Shown here in pieces: positions 1 to 9,922 of a DNA stretch of 64,000 nucleotides. This DNA is from Thioclava atlantica (GTDB lineage Bacteria; Pseudomonadota; Alphaproteobacteria; Rhodobacterales; Rhodobacteraceae), in NCBI RefSeq assembly GCF_000737065.1, contig NZ_AQRC01000017.1, forward strand, positions 1 through 64,000, read 5' to 3'. The notes beneath the pieces were generated by a model. That model was not told the origin of the DNA and did not search any database. It worked only from the letters and a program-made list of their open reading frames with translations. Numbering within the stretch: position 1 is the stretch's first letter; each line of letters opens with the position of its first letter. The position numbers were made by a program, and so were the translations under genes.

Positions 1-1485
1 GACCGGCTCGGGGCGGTGGGCTATGTCCGCCGCCCCGTCGCGCAGCAGGCCGCGCCAGATCGCTCGGACTGGACGCTCAACGCCCACCGCGCCCGCATGC
101 GGCTCTCCCGCGCCATCCAGTCCCGGATCGCGGGCCAGCCCGGCGCGATCGCGGCGGCGCTGCTCACCGGCGACCGCTCGGGGCTGACCGAAGCCACGCG
201 CGAGGCGATGCGGAGTTCGAACCTCGCGCATCTGATCGCGATCTCGGGGCTGCATATGGGGCTCCTAACGGGGTTCGTCTTCGCGCTGGTGCGCTCCGCG
301 CTTGCTGCCGCCGGTCGGCCCGCGCTGATCTGGCCCGCGAAGAAGATCGCGGCGCTCTGCGCGCTTCTCGCCGCCACCGCCTATCTCTGGCTCGCAGGGC
401 CGGCCGTCTCGACCCAACGCGCCTGGATCATGGTTTCGGTGATGCTCGCGGCGGTTCTCGTCGATCGCCGCGCGTTGAGCTTGCGCACGGTGGCCCTCGC
501 CGCGAGCCTGCTGCTGATCTGGCAGCCCGAGAGCCTGACCGAGCCGGGCTTCCAGATGTCCTTCGCCGCGACTACCGCGCTGATCGTGGCGCTCGGGCCC
601 TGGACGCGGCTCTCTCGCCGCCTGTCCCCGCTTCTCCGCCCCGTGCTGATGCTTGTCGCGACCTCTCTGATAGCCGGGCTCGCCACCGCGCCCATCGTTG
701 CCGCGCATTTCCATCGGATCTCGGAATACGGGCTCGTGGCCAATCTGCTCGCGGTGCCCGCCATGGGGCTGGTGGTGATGCCGATGGGGGTGGTCGCGGC
801 GCTCCTCGCACCGCTCGGGCTCGCCGGCCCCGCGCTCTGGGCGATGGGGATCGGTACCGGCTGGATCCTCGCCGTGGCCGAACGGATCGCGGCGCTCGAG
901 GGCGCGGTTCCCGGAATCGCGCAGCCCGGCCCGCTCGTGCTGCCGCTGCTTGCGCTCGGCGCCCTGGGCATGGTTCTGGCGCGCGGGGCAGGGCGGAGCC
1001 TCGGGGCGATGATGATCGGGGCGGCCGGGTTTCTCTGGGTCGACGCCGCCCGCGCGCGCCCGGCGCTTCTCATCGCCCCCGAAGCCCAGCAAGTGGGGCT
1101 GCTGACCCCGAGCGGCCGGGTCCTCTCGAAGGAGGGGGCCGGCTTCATCGCCGGTCGATGGCTCGAAGCCGATGGCGACGCCGCCCCCCTCGCGCAAGCC
1201 GCGGCCCGAGCGGGCTTTTCCGGTCCCGGCAACGCGCGCGCGGGGATATTCCGGGACGCGCCACTCACCCATCTGAGCGGGAAAGGGGCCACGGACCGCC
1301 TGCTCGAGACCTGCATTCGCGGCGGCATCGTGATCCTTGCCGCGCGCGCGCCCGCGATGGACGGGCCCTGCGAGGTCTGGGATCAGCGCCGATTGCGCAA
1401 GGCCGGTGCCGTCGCCTTTGACGCGCAGGGGCAGGTCACGACGACCGTGCAAACCAAGGGCCGCCGTCTCTGGACGAAGCCCTGA
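1..1485 (+). CDS. comEC: ComEC/Rec2-family DNA uptake channel protein (5' end outside window)
   Basis: The reading frame is open from base 1, so the gene begins upstream and only the C-terminal part is present. ComEC is the inner-membrane channel that brings single-stranded DNA into the cell during transformation. The family signature is seen around the first GTG in frame (base 16): AALLTGDRSGL, then AHLIAISGLHMGL, followed by many hydrophobic helices and the QMSFAATTALI segment of the Competence domain. The remaining C-terminal part, after about residue 330, is short and looks like a degenerate metallo-beta-lactamase-like region without an HxHxDH motif, as is common in alphaproteobacterial homologues. 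It converges on lexA. Whether the host is naturally competent cannot be told from this gene alone. Confidence 0.93.
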   Translation, partial: DRLGAVGYVRRPVAQQAAPDRSDWTLNAHRARMRLSRAIQSRIAGQPGAIAAALLTGDRSGLTEATREAMRSSNLAHLIAISGLHMGLLTGFVFALVRSALAAAGRPALIWPAKKIAALCALLAATAYLWLAGPAVSTQRAWIMVSVMLAAVLVDRRALSLRTVALAASLLLIWQPESLTEPGFQMSFAATTALIVALGPWTRLSRRLSPLLRPVLMLVATSLIAGLATAPIVAAHFHRISEYGLVANLLAVPAMGLVVMPMGVVAALLAPLGLAGPALWAMGIGTGWILAVAERIAALEGAVPGIAQPGPLVLPLLALGALGMVLARGAGRSLGAMMIGAAGFLWVDAARARPALLIAPEAQQVGLLTPSGRVLSKEGAGFIAGRWLEADGDAAPLAQAAARAGFSGPGNARAGIFRDAPLTHLSGKGATDRLLETCIRGGIVILAARAPAMDGPCEVWDQRRLRKAGAVAFDAQGQVTTTVQTKGRRLWTKP

Positions 1486-1499
1486 CTTCCAAATGCCGG

Positions 1500-1520
1500 A
1501 AAATATCCCCGCCGGAGGCA
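1500..1520. repeat. Intergenic AAATATCCC-type repeat, copy 1
   Basis: An AAAATATCCCCGCCGGAGGC element lies just after comEC in the space where it converges with lexA. Related copies sit near 13081, 31676, 45674 and 49488-49561, always outside genes. The function is unknown; position at gene ends suggests a role in termination or mRNA 3' ends. Confidence 0.6.
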
Positions 1521-1598
1521 GACGCGCCCGCGCCGCTCGAGCATCGCCATGAAAAAGGGCGCCCGACCGGACGCCCCGCTTTCTCGTATCCCCTCGGA

Positions 1599-2309
1599 TC
1601 AGTAGCTGCGGATCAGCCCGACGAGCCTTCCCTGCACCTTCACCTCGTCATCGCGCAGAAGCCGTGTCTCGTAGGCGGGGTTCGCGGCTTCCAGCGCGAT
1701 CATCCCGCTGCGGCGGTAGAAACGCTTGAGCGTTGCTTCATGGCCCTCGACCAGCGCGACGACGATATCGCCATTATCGGCCGTGCCCTGTTCGCGGATC
1801 ACCACGATATCGCCATCGTTGATCCCGGCCTCGATCATCGAGTCGCCCTTGACCTCGAGCGCGTAATGCTCGCCCCGGCCCGACAGCATTGAGCCCGGAA
1901 CGGCGACGTGATGCGACACTTCCGAGATCGCCTCGATCGGCACACCGGCCGCGATCCGGCCCATCACCGGCAGTTCGAGCGCGTGCACCACCTCGACCGG
2001 CATCGCGGCAGGCGGCGGGGCCACCTTGTCACCCGCGATCACCTGCGGGGCGAAGCCGCTCGTCTCCGCCGGTTTGCCGAGCTTCTTCTCCAGCGCCTCG
2101 GGCAGTTTCACGATCTCGATCGCGCGGGCCCGATGGGCGAGGCGACGAATGAACCCGCGCTCCTCGAGCGCGGTGATCAGCCGATGAATGCCCGATTTCG
2201 ACCGCAGGTCGAGCGCATCCTTCATTTCGTCGAACGAGGGCGGAACCCCGTCCTTCGCCATCCGCTTCTGGATGAATTCCAGCAATTCCAATTGCTTGCG
2301 CGTAAGCAT
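1599..2309 (-). CDS. lexA: LexA, SOS-response repressor and self-cleaving S24 protease
   Basis: LexA represses DNA-damage genes and cleaves itself when stimulated by RecA-ssDNA. The first 65 residues form the winged helix ([15 protein letters not shown]). The cleavage bond Ala-Gly is in [11 protein letters not shown] (about residue 121/122), the nucleophile Ser is in [11 protein letters not shown] (about 157) and the general-base Lys in [10 protein letters not shown] (about 195). The length (236 aa) is normal for alphaproteobacteria. I chose the ATG at 2309 rather than 2315 because GGAGAG is 6 bases or so ahead of it but directly abuts the upstream ATG. Its own promoter region carries two overlapping SOS boxes, so it is very probably autoregulated. 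Confidence 0.97.
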   Translation of the reverse strand: MLTRKQLELLEFIQKRMAKDGVPPSFDEMKDALDLRSKSGIHRLITALEERGFIRRLAHRARAIEIVKLPEALEKKLGKPAETSGFAPQVIAGDKVAPPPAAMPVEVVHALELPVMGRIAAGVPIEAISEVSHHVAVPGSMLSGRGEHYALEVKGDSMIEAGINDGDIVVIREQGTADNGDIVVALVEGHEATLKRFYRRSGMIALEAANPAYETRLLRDDEVKVQGRLVGLIRSY

Positions 2310-2342
2310 TCGCATCTCTCCGATCGCGGTCGCGGGCAGTCT

Positions 2343-2368
2343 GTTCAGCGAATGTTCTAGCCCTGTTC
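2343..2368. promoter_or_regulatory. Two overlapping LexA (SOS) boxes upstream of lexA
   Basis: GTTC occurs at 2343, 2354 and 2365, each separated by exactly 7 bases, giving two overlapping GTTC-N7-GTTC sites, the known alphaproteobacterial LexA consensus. They lie 34-59 bases upstream of the lexA start. The phased triple repeat would allow two alternative LexA dimer registers. Confidence 0.9.
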
Positions 2369-2399
2369 CACGTCGCTGTCAACGCATCCGGGACGGATC

Positions 2400-3584
2400 T
2401 CAGCGCAGAGGCAGGATCTCGACGATCTCGCCGGCGCGGCGCGGGCCGTCATCCTTGGGACGGATCAAGAGGCAGGCCGCGTCGCTCAGCACGCTCAGCA
2501 TCGCCGAATCCTGGTTGTCGCAGGGCGTGACGCGGGGCATCGGCGTGCCCGGTTCGAGACGGGCGCGCATGTAGTGGGTGCGCGGGCCGGTCGGGCCGGT
2601 ATCGCAGGCGAGTTCTGCCTCCCGGGTGCGGGTCTGCGCGGGCAGGTCCTGCAGGCGTGCGAGCATCGGGCGCAGGAAGAGCTCTGCGCAGACCGTGGCC
2701 GAGACCGGGTTGCCGGGCAGGCCGAGCATCGCGGCCCCGCCCATCCGGCCCGCCATCAGCGGTTTGCCCGGGCGCATCGCGATCTTCCAGAAGCTGCGTT
2801 CGAGACCGAGTTCCTGCGCCACCTCGCCCACGAGATCATGCGCGCCCACCGAAGCCCCGCCCGAGGTCACCACCAGATCCGCGCCCTTCGCGAGGTCGAA
2901 GACGGTGCGCAGACTGTCGCGGTCGTCGCGCGCGATCGGCAGCATGCGCGTCTCGGCGCCCGCGCTCTCGGCGATCGCGGCGACGATGAAGCTGTTGGAG
3001 CAGATGATCTGGTCGGGGCCCGGCTCTTCGCCCGGCATCACCAACTCGTCGCCGGTCGCGATGATCGCGACGACTGGGCGGCGGCGCACCGTCACCGCGG
3101 CCACATTCATCGCGGCGAGCAGCCCGAGATCGCGCGCGGTGAGCGCCCGGGTCGGGCAGAAGGTCTCGCCCTTTGCGAAATCCTGCCCCTGCGGGCGGAT
3201 ATTGTCATGCGTCTCGAGCGTCTCGCCAAGGGTGATCGTGTCGCCCTCGCGGGTCACATGTTCCTGCAGCACCACCACGCCGCCCGGCGCGGGCACCGGC
3301 GCGCCGGTGAAGATCCGTACCGCCTGACCGGGGGCGAGGGGGCCCGAATAGGCACGCCCGGCCGCCGCCTCGCCCTCGACGCGCAGGGTGGCTCCGGGCT
3401 TGTGATCCTCGGCCGCGATCCAGTAGCCGTCCATCGCCGAGGCCGAGAAGGGCGGCTGGGTCAGCCGCGCAACCGCGGGCTCCGCCATCACCCGGCCGAG
3501 GGCCGAACGCAGCGCGACACGCTCGGTGCCGAGCGGTTCGACCAGCGCCAGAACCTTCTCAAGGGCCTCTTCGACAGAAATCAT
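2400..3584 (-). CDS. moeA: MoeA, molybdopterin molybdotransferase
   Basis: MoeA inserts molybdate into adenylylated molybdopterin to give the molybdenum cofactor. The 394-residue length and domain order fit: N-terminal domain with PPFSASAMDGYW, the MoCF-binding domain with VVTSGGASVGAHDLV and the MLGLPGNPVSATVCAELF signature, and a short C-terminal beta domain. It starts 3 bases after moaC stops and is the last gene of the trpG-trpD-trpC-moaC-moeA string; lexA follows but has its own SOS-controlled promoter. The coupling to moaC makes a molybdenum-cofactor function secure. Confidence 0.96.
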   Translation of the reverse strand: MISVEEALEKVLALVEPLGTERVALRSALGRVMAEPAVARLTQPPFSASAMDGYWIAAEDHKPGATLRVEGEAAAGRAYSGPLAPGQAVRIFTGAPVPAPGGVVVLQEHVTREGDTITLGETLETHDNIRPQGQDFAKGETFCPTRALTARDLGLLAAMNVAAVTVRRRPVVAIIATGDELVMPGEEPGPDQIICSNSFIVAAIAESAGAETRMLPIARDDRDSLRTVFDLAKGADLVVTSGGASVGAHDLVGEVAQELGLERSFWKIAMRPGKPLMAGRMGGAAMLGLPGNPVSATVCAELFLRPMLARLQDLPAQTRTREAELACDTGPTGPRTHYMRARLEPGTPMPRVTPCDNQDSAMLSVLSDAACLLIRPKDDGPRRAGEIVEILPLR

Positions 3585-3587
3585 GGA

Positions 3588-4058
3588 TCAAGCCTCGTAA
3601 CGTCCGGATTTACCGCCATCTTTCAGCACCACGCGGATGCCTTCGATGCGCATCGACTTTTCGACCGCCTTGAGCATGTCATAGACAGTCAGCGCAGCCG
3701 CCGAGACCGCGGTCAGCGCCTCCATCTCGACCCCGGTCTGGCCCGAGGTCTTCACCGTCGCCTCGATCCGCACGCCCGGAAGCGCCTCGTCGGGGGTCAG
3801 TTCCAGCGCGACCTTGGTGATCGGCAGCGGGTGGCAGAGCGGGATCAGATCGGCGGTCTTCTTCGCGGCCATGATGCCCGCGATCCGAGCGATGCCCAGC
3901 ACGTCGCCCTTCTTCGCCGTGCCCTTGAGCACGTGGTCGAGCGTCTCGTGCGTCATCTCGACCCGGCCCTCGGCCACGGCGATGCGGTCGGTCACCTCCT
4001 TGTCGGAGACATCGACCATATGGGCCCGGCCCTGTTCGTCGAAATGCGAAAGGCTCAT
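3588..4058 (-). CDS. moaC: MoaC, cyclic pyranopterin monophosphate synthase
   Basis: MoaC converts the MoaA product 3',8-cyclo-GTP into cyclic pyranopterin monophosphate, an early step of molybdenum-cofactor synthesis. The 156-residue protein is full length and contains [20 protein letters not shown] at its start, [16 protein letters not shown] and [20 protein letters not shown], and the conserved GKSGRY near the C-terminus. Its ATG overlaps the trpC stop by 4 bases (ATGA), so trpC, moaC and moeA are almost certainly cotranscribed. The trpC-moaC-moeA order is a recurring alphaproteobacterial arrangement. Confidence 0.97.
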   Translation of the reverse strand: MSLSHFDEQGRAHMVDVSDKEVTDRIAVAEGRVEMTHETLDHVLKGTAKKGDVLGIARIAGIMAAKKTADLIPLCHPLPITKVALELTPDEALPGVRIEATVKTSGQTGVEMEALTAVSAAALTVYDMLKAVEKSMRIEGIRVVLKDGGKSGRYEA

Positions 4059-4852
4059 GCGACCTCCAGAAGTTTCGCGGTGGCGCCGGCCACGTCGTCC
4101 TGGCGCATCAGGCTCTCGCCGATCAGGAAGCGGCGCGCGCCGACCTCGGCCATCGCGGCCATGTCGACGCGGGTGCAGATGCCGCTTTCGCAGACCAGAT
4201 CGCGGCCCGCGGCAAGGATCGTCGGCGCGAGCTGGCGGGTGACGTCGAGCGAGACCTCGAAGGTCTTGAGATTGCGGTTGTTCACCCCCAGAAGCGGCGA
4301 TTTCAGCGCCGCGAGCGCGCGCTCGGTCTCGGCCATGTCATGCACTTCGACCAGAACGTCCATGCCCCATCCGAACGCCGCGTCTTCCAGCTCGGCCGCG
4401 AGCCCGTCGTCGACCGAGGCCATGATGATCAGGATGCAATCCGCGCCCCAGGCCCTCGCCTCGGCCACCTGATAGGTGTCATAGAGGAAATCCTTGCGCA
4501 GAGCGGGCAGCGAACAGGCGGCGCGCGCCGCGGTCAGGAATTCGGGCGCGCCCTGGAAGGAGGGCGTATCGGTCAGCACCGACAGGCAGGCGGCGCCGCC
4601 CTGTTCATAGGCCTTCGCCAGCGCGGGCGGATCGAAATCGGGACGGATCAGGCCCTTGGAGGGCGACGCCTTCTTGATCTCGGCGATCAGCCCGTAACCG
4701 CTTTCGGCCTTGGCGCTCAGCGCCTTGGCGAAACCGCGGGTGGGCGGTTGCAGCTTCGCTTGTGCCTCGACCTCGCTCAACGGGCGCGCCGATTTGGCCG
4801 CGGCGATCTCGTCGAGCTTGTAGGCCTTGATCTTGTCGAGGATGGTGCTCAT
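4055..4852 (-). CDS. trpC: TrpC, indole-3-glycerol-phosphate synthase
   Basis: TrpC closes the pyrrole ring of indole in tryptophan synthesis. The 265-residue TIM barrel shows the family motifs: KKASPSKG for substrate binding, [12 protein letters not shown], the VLVEVHD strand, [12 protein letters not shown] and CESGI near the end. It is monofunctional (no TrpF domain). It overlaps trpD by 4 bases upstream and moaC by 4 bases downstream, indicating translational coupling along the string. Confidence 0.97.
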   Translation of the reverse strand: MSTILDKIKAYKLDEIAAAKSARPLSEVEAQAKLQPPTRGFAKALSAKAESGYGLIAEIKKASPSKGLIRPDFDPPALAKAYEQGGAACLSVLTDTPSFQGAPEFLTAARAACSLPALRKDFLYDTYQVAEARAWGADCILIIMASVDDGLAAELEDAAFGWGMDVLVEVHDMAETERALAALKSPLLGVNNRNLKTFEVSLDVTRQLAPTILAAGRDLVCESGICTRVDMAAMAEVGARRFLIGESLMRQDDVAGATAKLLEVA

Positions 4853-5883
4853 GCGCCCACCTCCTGCGTGATCCGGGCCAGCGTTTCAAGGGCGGCCCTG
4901 GCCTTCCCGGAATCGATGCTCTCGGCGGCCATCTCGGCCCCAGCCTTCAGATCGGCGACCTTGTCGGCCACGACCAGTGCAGCCGCCGCATTCAGCAGAA
5001 CCGCGTCGCGATAGGCCGAGCTCTCGCCTTCGAGCAATGCGCGCAGCGCCGCCGCGTTCTCGGCCGGCGTGCCGCCGATGATGTTCTTGAACGGATGCAC
5101 CGGCAGGCCCGCATCTTCGGGATGGACCTGGATCGACTCGATCCGGCCGTTCTCCAGCGCGGCCACTTCGGTCGTGCCGGTGATGGTGATCTCGTCGGTC
5201 CCGTCCGAGCCATGCACGAGCCAGGCCTTCTCCGCGCCGAGCATCTGCAATGTCTCGGCCATCGGGAAGATCAGGTCGGGCGCGAAGGCCCCGGTCAGCT
5301 GCCGCGTCACGCCCGCGGGATTGGTCAGCGGCCCGAGGATGTTGAAGATCGTCTTGCAGCCCAGCTCGAGCCGCACCGGCATCACATGGCGCATCGCCGG
5401 GTGATGGATCTGCGCCATCATGAAGCCGATCCCCGCCTCGGCAAGCCCGCGTTCGGTGGCCTCGGGGCCGGCCATCACGTCGATGCCCAGTTCCGTCTGC
5501 ACATCCGCCGTGCCCGAGCGCGACGAGGCAGCCCGGTTGCCGTGCTTGGCGACCGGCACGCCCGCGCCGGCCACGACGAAGGCTGTGGCGGTCGAGATGT
5601 TGAGCGTGTGCATCCCGTCGCCGCCGGTGCCGACGATGTCGATCGCGCCCTCGGGCGCCTTCACGGGGACGCATTTCGCGCGCATCGCGGCGGCGGCGGC
5701 GGCATATTCGGAGACCGACTCGCCGCGCGCCCGCAGCGCCATCAGCAATCCGCCGATCTGCGCGGGGCTCGCCTCGCCGTTGAACAGGATCTCGAAGGCG
5801 GTCTCGGCCTGCGCGCGGCTCAGCGGGCCCTCGCTTGCCGCGAAGATCAGCGGCTTCATCGCCTCGCTCATCGGTTGGCTCAT
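4849..5883 (-). CDS. trpD: TrpD, anthranilate phosphoribosyltransferase
   Basis: TrpD transfers the phosphoribosyl group from PRPP to anthranilate. Motifs seen are DIVGTGGDG for PRPP binding, [12 protein letters not shown] for anthranilate and Mg, and [12 protein letters not shown]. The frame remains open upstream to 6237, but the ATG at 5883 ([12 protein letters not shown]) is chosen because it overlaps the trpG stop as ATGA and gives the usual length of 344 aa. The operon order trpG-trpD-trpC is standard for the group. Confidence 0.97.
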   Translation of the reverse strand: MSQPMSEAMKPLIFAASEGPLSRAQAETAFEILFNGEASPAQIGGLLMALRARGESVSEYAAAAAAMRAKCVPVKAPEGAIDIVGTGGDGMHTLNISTATAFVVAGAGVPVAKHGNRAASSRSGTADVQTELGIDVMAGPEATERGLAEAGIGFMMAQIHHPAMRHVMPVRLELGCKTIFNILGPLTNPAGVTRQLTGAFAPDLIFPMAETLQMLGAEKAWLVHGSDGTDEITITGTTEVAALENGRIESIQVHPEDAGLPVHPFKNIIGGTPAENAAALRALLEGESSAYRDAVLLNAAAALVVADKVADLKAGAEMAAESIDSGKARAALETLARITQEVGA

Positions 5884-6473
5884 GCGGGCACCTTCAGGCT
5901 CACGCCTGCCTCTGTGAGGAAATTCCGGAGCATCGCGTGGCCGTGTTCGGAGGCGATGGATTCGGGGTGGAACTGCACGCCCTCGATCGGCAGCTCGCGG
6001 TGGCGCAGCCCCATGATCGTGCCGTCCTTGAGTTCGGCGGTCACCTCGAGGCAGTCGGGCAGGCTCTCGCGCTCGACCACCAGCGAGTGATAGCGGGTCG
6101 CCTGAAGCGGCGAGGGCAGGCCCTTGAACACGCCTTTGCCCTCGTGATGGATCTCGCCCATCTTGCCATGCACGATCTCGGAGGCGCGCACGACGCGGCC
6201 GCCGAAGGCCTGACCGATCGTCTGATGCCCCAGACACACGCCGAAAAGCGGCAGTTTCGCCTCGGCCGCGGCCATCACCAGCGGCAGGCAGATCCCGGCC
6301 TGATCGGGGTCGCAGGGCCCGGGCGAGAGCACGATCGCCTCGGCGCCCATGCCCATCGCTTCCTGCACGTTGAGCGCGTCGTTGCGCCAGACTTTCACAT
6401 CCGCGCCCAGCTCGCCGAAATAATGCACGAGGTTGTAGGTGAAGCTGTCATAATTGTCGATGAGCAGCAGCAT
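5880..6473 (-). CDS. trpG: TrpG, anthranilate synthase glutamine amidotransferase subunit
   Basis: TrpG supplies ammonia from glutamine to TrpE for anthranilate synthesis. It is a class I amidotransferase of 197 aa with [14 protein letters not shown] at the N-terminus, the nucleophile Cys80 in [11 protein letters not shown], and the catalytic His-Glu in QFHPESI. The start at 6473 fits homologues and has an AAAGG about 8 bases ahead; ATGs at 6491 and 6518 would add an atypical extension. It is the first gene of the trpGDC-moaC-moeA string; trpE is 2 kb away in a different unit. No trp leader peptide is visible in the 185-base upstream gap. Confidence 0.96.
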   Translation of the reverse strand: MLLLIDNYDSFTYNLVHYFGELGADVKVWRNDALNVQEAMGMGAEAIVLSPGPCDPDQAGICLPLVMAAAEAKLPLFGVCLGHQTIGQAFGGRVVRASEIVHGKMGEIHHEGKGVFKGLPSPLQATRYHSLVVERESLPDCLEVTAELKDGTIMGLRHRELPIEGVQFHPESIASEHGHAMLRNFLTEAGVSLKVPA

Positions 6474-6658
6474 GGCCGGGCCTTTCTTCATGTGCCCCCG
6501 AGCTATGCCCGCCGTCATCGGCCTGCAAGGGGCCGCATATTGGGGGTGAACCGGGGATCGGGTCGGGCTATAGATGCAATTAGCGATGTGCCGGGGTCAA
6601 GGGCAGATGCCCCCGGCGGGCCGTGCGAGGACGGCCTTGAAGGCGTGGAGGCAGGCAA

Positions 6659-8371
6659 ATGTTCGGTTCTGTGATCAGAGGCGGTTTGGCGGGCATCGTG
6701 GTCGCGGTGCTGACGATCGCGGGCCTTTCGCTCGTGCTGCCGCGCCCGAAGGAGCCGGGGGAGCAGTTCGAGGAAGGGCTCGTCGCCTACGCCCCCAAGC
6801 CGCAATCCGACACGGTCATGGTCCCGGCGGGCTCGGATTTCACCCGTGCCGCGACTGATCGCGCGCCGCGGATGCCGGCACCTGCGGGCGCGCCGCTCAC
6901 CGCCCCCACCGCGCCGCCGAGCGCGCCGCTGAGCCAGCCGAGCCTCGCGCCCCCGCCGCAGATCGCCGATACCCAACCCGCAGCGCGCCCCGAAGCGGCG
7001 CCCGAGACGCCCGAACCGCAGCCCAACCCCGAAGGCGAGGTGGCCGCGCTCGAGGCGCCGGTCACGCCCGAACAACCCATCCCGGTGCCGCCGCCCGGTG
7101 ATGTGAACGTGCCCGCACTCGGCCCGGCGGCGGCCCCTTCGAAGGCGCCAAGCATACCCGAAGCGCCGCAGCCCCCTGCCGGGGCCCCGACATTGCCCGT
7201 CTCGCCCGAGGCAGGCCCGCTTGTCGATGCGGGGATCGGAAGGGAGGCCGCGTTGCAAACCGGGGAGGGGGCCTCCGGTCCGGTCACGCTCAGCGGGGCT
7301 GGCATGAAAGCGCACAGAGTGCCCGAGACCCAACCGGATGCGGCTTCTCCGGACCGATCCGCGGCGATGCCCGCGTTACCCGAAGCCGCGCCCCTGACGC
7401 CGGATTTTGCAGCGCCTGCGCCCGAGATGGCGCCGCCCGCCAGTGAGCCGGACATGGCCCCGGACGCGACGCCTGACCTGACACCTCAGAAACCGCGGGT
7501 TCTCACCCTCGATCCTGCGCCGAGCCTTCCGGGCAAGTCGATCGGCGGGTTCAAATCCGCCCCCGGCGTCATCGTCGACCGGCTCCCGCAGGTCGGGGCC
7601 GCGCCGCCGACCGATGCGGCACCGGGCGCGACACCTGCGGACGTCGCGCCGCCGTCAGCCCCCGACACGCGCGCGATGACCCCGCTCGAGCGGTTCGCCG
7701 CGCCTGTCGTCCCCGACCCAACCAAGGCCCGCGTCTCGATCGTGCTGATCGATCCGGGTATCGCGGCGGGCGCTCTCGACCCCGACACGATCACCTCGCT
7801 CGGCCTGCCGATGACGATCGCGATCGACCCGACGCGGCCCGGTGCGGCCGAGGACGGGCAAGCCTTCCGCGAGGCCGGTTACGAAATCGCGATCCTCGCG
7901 GCCGACCTGCCTGAAAATGCGACCCCGGCCGATGTCGAGGTCGCGCTCGAAGCGTGGCGCCACACGCTGCCCGAGGCGGTCGCGGTGGTCGAGCGGCGCA
8001 AGCCCGAGTTCCAGAACAACCGGCCGCTCGCGCGGCAGATGGTCAGTGCGCTGGCACGCGACGGGCTCGGGCTTGTGACGCAGAAAGTGGGCTTCGACAG
8101 CGCCAACCAGATCGCGGCGTCCTCGGGTCTTCCTCATACCCAGATCTGGCGGGTACTCGATGCGGGGCGCGAGAAGGCGCCTGCGATTTCGCGGATGCTC
8201 TCGCGCGCGGGCTTCGAAGCCGACCGCGAAGGGCAGGTGGCGGTGATGCTTTCGGCCTGGCCCGAGACGATTTCCGGGATCGACGACTGGTATGTCGCCG
8301 AGCAGAGCCGGTTCGCGCTCGTCCCGGTCTCGTCGCTGGTTCTGTCGAGCGTGCCCGCCGCCGGGCAGTAA
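6659..8371 (+). CDS. Divergent polysaccharide deacetylase family protein (YibQ-like) with long Pro/Ala linker
   Basis: The 570-residue protein has one N-terminal membrane segment (about residues 8-26), then roughly 300 residues rich in Pro, Ala and Glu, and a C-terminal domain from about residue 355 (RVSIVLIDPGI...LPMTIAIDPTRPG...GYEIAILAADLP) typical of the divergent polysaccharide deacetylase family, formerly DUF610. The architecture implies a membrane-anchored protein that reaches through the periplasm. Substrate and catalytic activity are not established for the family. GGAGG precedes the ATG. It is divergent from trpG and convergent with trpE. Confidence 0.85.
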   Translation: MFGSVIRGGLAGIVVAVLTIAGLSLVLPRPKEPGEQFEEGLVAYAPKPQSDTVMVPAGSDFTRAATDRAPRMPAPAGAPLTAPTAPPSAPLSQPSLAPPPQIADTQPAARPEAAPETPEPQPNPEGEVAALEAPVTPEQPIPVPPPGDVNVPALGPAAAPSKAPSIPEAPQPPAGAPTLPVSPEAGPLVDAGIGREAALQTGEGASGPVTLSGAGMKAHRVPETQPDAASPDRSAAMPALPEAAPLTPDFAAPAPEMAPPASEPDMAPDATPDLTPQKPRVLTLDPAPSLPGKSIGGFKSAPGVIVDRLPQVGAAPPTDAAPGATPADVAPPSAPDTRAMTPLERFAAPVVPDPTKARVSIVLIDPGIAAGALDPDTITSLGLPMTIAIDPTRPGAAEDGQAFREAGYEIAILAADLPENATPADVEVALEAWRHTLPEAVAVVERRKPEFQNNRPLARQMVSALARDGLGLVTQKVGFDSANQIAASSGLPHTQIWRVLDAGREKAPAISRMLSRAGFEADREGQVAVMLSAWPETISGIDDWYVAEQSRFALVPVSSLVLSSVPAAGQ

Positions 8372-8399
8372 CGCACGGACGCCGCCGGGCGCAGGCCCC

Positions 8400-9911
8400 T
8401 CAGCCGTTCCCGCGGGTGGAGACGAACAGGCCTGCATCCTCGGCTGCGCGGCGCAGCGCCTTGGACTTGTTGACCGTCTCCATCCATTCGGCTTCCGGAT
8501 CGCTGTCATAGACCACGCCGCCGCCCGCCTGAATGTAGAGGGTCTTGTCCTTCACGACCGCAGTGCGCAGCGCGATGCACATGTCCATCTCGCCATTGGC
8601 CGCGAAATAGCCCACGCCGCCGCCATAGATGCCGCGCTTCTCGGGCTCCAGCTCGTCGATGATCTCCATCGCCCGCACCTTCGGAGCGCCCGAGACGGTG
8701 CCCGCGGGCAGACCCGCCAGAAGTGCCGAGAGGGCGTCCTGATCGTCCGCCAGCTCGCCCACCACGTTGGAGACGATATGCATGACGTGGCTGTAGCGCT
8801 CGATGATGAATTTCTCGGTCGGATGCACGGTGCCGATCTTCGAGACGCGCCCCACATCGTTGCGCCCCAGATCCAGGAGCATCAGGTGTTCGGCCAGTTC
8901 CTTCTTGTCCGAGAGCAGATCCTCTTCGAGCGCCTTGTCCTCGGCGGGCGTCGCCCCGCGCGGACGGGTGCCCGCGATCGGGCGGATCGTCACCTCTCCC
9001 TCGCGCACGCGCACGAGGATTTCAGGGGAAGCCCCGACGATCTGGAACCCGCCGAAGTTCAGGAAGAACATGAAGGGCGAGGGGTTGGTGCGCCGCAGGC
9101 TGCGATAGAGCGCGAAGGGCGGCAGCGGGAAATCGGCCGACCAGCGTTGGGCCGGGACCACCTGGAAGATATCGCCCGCGCGGATGTAATCCTTGGCCTT
9201 CTCCACGGCGGCCTTGTAGCCCTCCTTGGTGAAGTTCGAGCGCATCTCGCCGACCTGCAGGCTCTCGCCCAGATCGCGGCTCTCGACCGGCGTGCGGTCG
9301 AGATCGCGCAGCGCGTCAGACACCCGCTCGGCGGCCTGCGCATAGGCGGCGCGCGCCGACAGACCGGAGGACTGGAAGGCGGGCGCACAGAGGATCACGT
9401 CGCCCTTCACCCCGTCGAGCACCGCCACCACCGAGGGCCGCAGCAGAACCGCGTCGGGCACGCCGATCGGGTCGGGGTTCACGTTGGGCAGCTTCTCCAC
9501 GAGCCGGATCGTGTCATAACCGAGATAGCCGAAGAGACCGGCCGCGGCGGCGGGCAGCCCTTCGGGCATCTCGATACGGCTCTCGGCGATGAGCGCGCGC
9601 AGGGATTCGAACGGATGGCCGGGCAGATCCTCCCAGGCTTCGTCGAAACGGGCCTGCCGGTTGATCCGCGCGTTCTCGCCCCGGCATTCCCAGATCACGT
9701 CGGGTTTCATCCCGATGATCGAGTACCGTCCGCGCACCTCGCCGCCGGTCACCGATTCCAGCATGAAGGAGTTGGGCTGGGCCTCGGCGAGCTTCAGCAT
9801 CAGCGAGACGGGCGTGTCCAGATCGGCGGCCAGACGCGCATAGACGAGCTGGTTTTCACCCTTGGCCCAGCGGGCCTCGAATTCCTCGAAGGAGGGAGAG
9901 AGCGCGACCAC
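8400..9911 (-). CDS. trpE: TrpE, anthranilate synthase component I
   Basis: TrpE makes anthranilate from chorismate using ammonia from TrpG. The 503-residue protein has the LES allosteric element (SFMLESVTGGEVRGRYS) that binds tryptophan for feedback inhibition, RPIAGTRPRGATP, and the chorismate-site block GTVSGAPKVRAMEIIDELE. It starts 12 bases after the foldase gene stops, so the two are probably cotranscribed, a placement seen in other Rhodobacterales. It is separated from trpGDC, so control of the pathway here probably relies on feedback; no leader peptide is seen. Confidence 0.97.
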   Translation of the reverse strand: MVALSPSFEEFEARWAKGENQLVYARLAADLDTPVSLMLKLAEAQPNSFMLESVTGGEVRGRYSIIGMKPDVIWECRGENARINRQARFDEAWEDLPGHPFESLRALIAESRIEMPEGLPAAAAGLFGYLGYDTIRLVEKLPNVNPDPIGVPDAVLLRPSVVAVLDGVKGDVILCAPAFQSSGLSARAAYAQAAERVSDALRDLDRTPVESRDLGESLQVGEMRSNFTKEGYKAAVEKAKDYIRAGDIFQVVPAQRWSADFPLPPFALYRSLRRTNPSPFMFFLNFGGFQIVGASPEILVRVREGEVTIRPIAGTRPRGATPAEDKALEEDLLSDKKELAEHLMLLDLGRNDVGRVSKIGTVHPTEKFIIERYSHVMHIVSNVVGELADDQDALSALLAGLPAGTVSGAPKVRAMEIIDELEPEKRGIYGGGVGYFAANGEMDMCIALRTAVVKDKTLYIQAGGGVVYDSDPEAEWMETVNKSKALRRAAEDAGLFVSTRGNG

Positions 9912-9922
9912 CTGGGGCCTCC

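Noticed and set aside
6474-6658. trp leader peptide or attenuator before trpG
   Set aside because: No short frame with Trp codons and no terminator with U-tract is visible.
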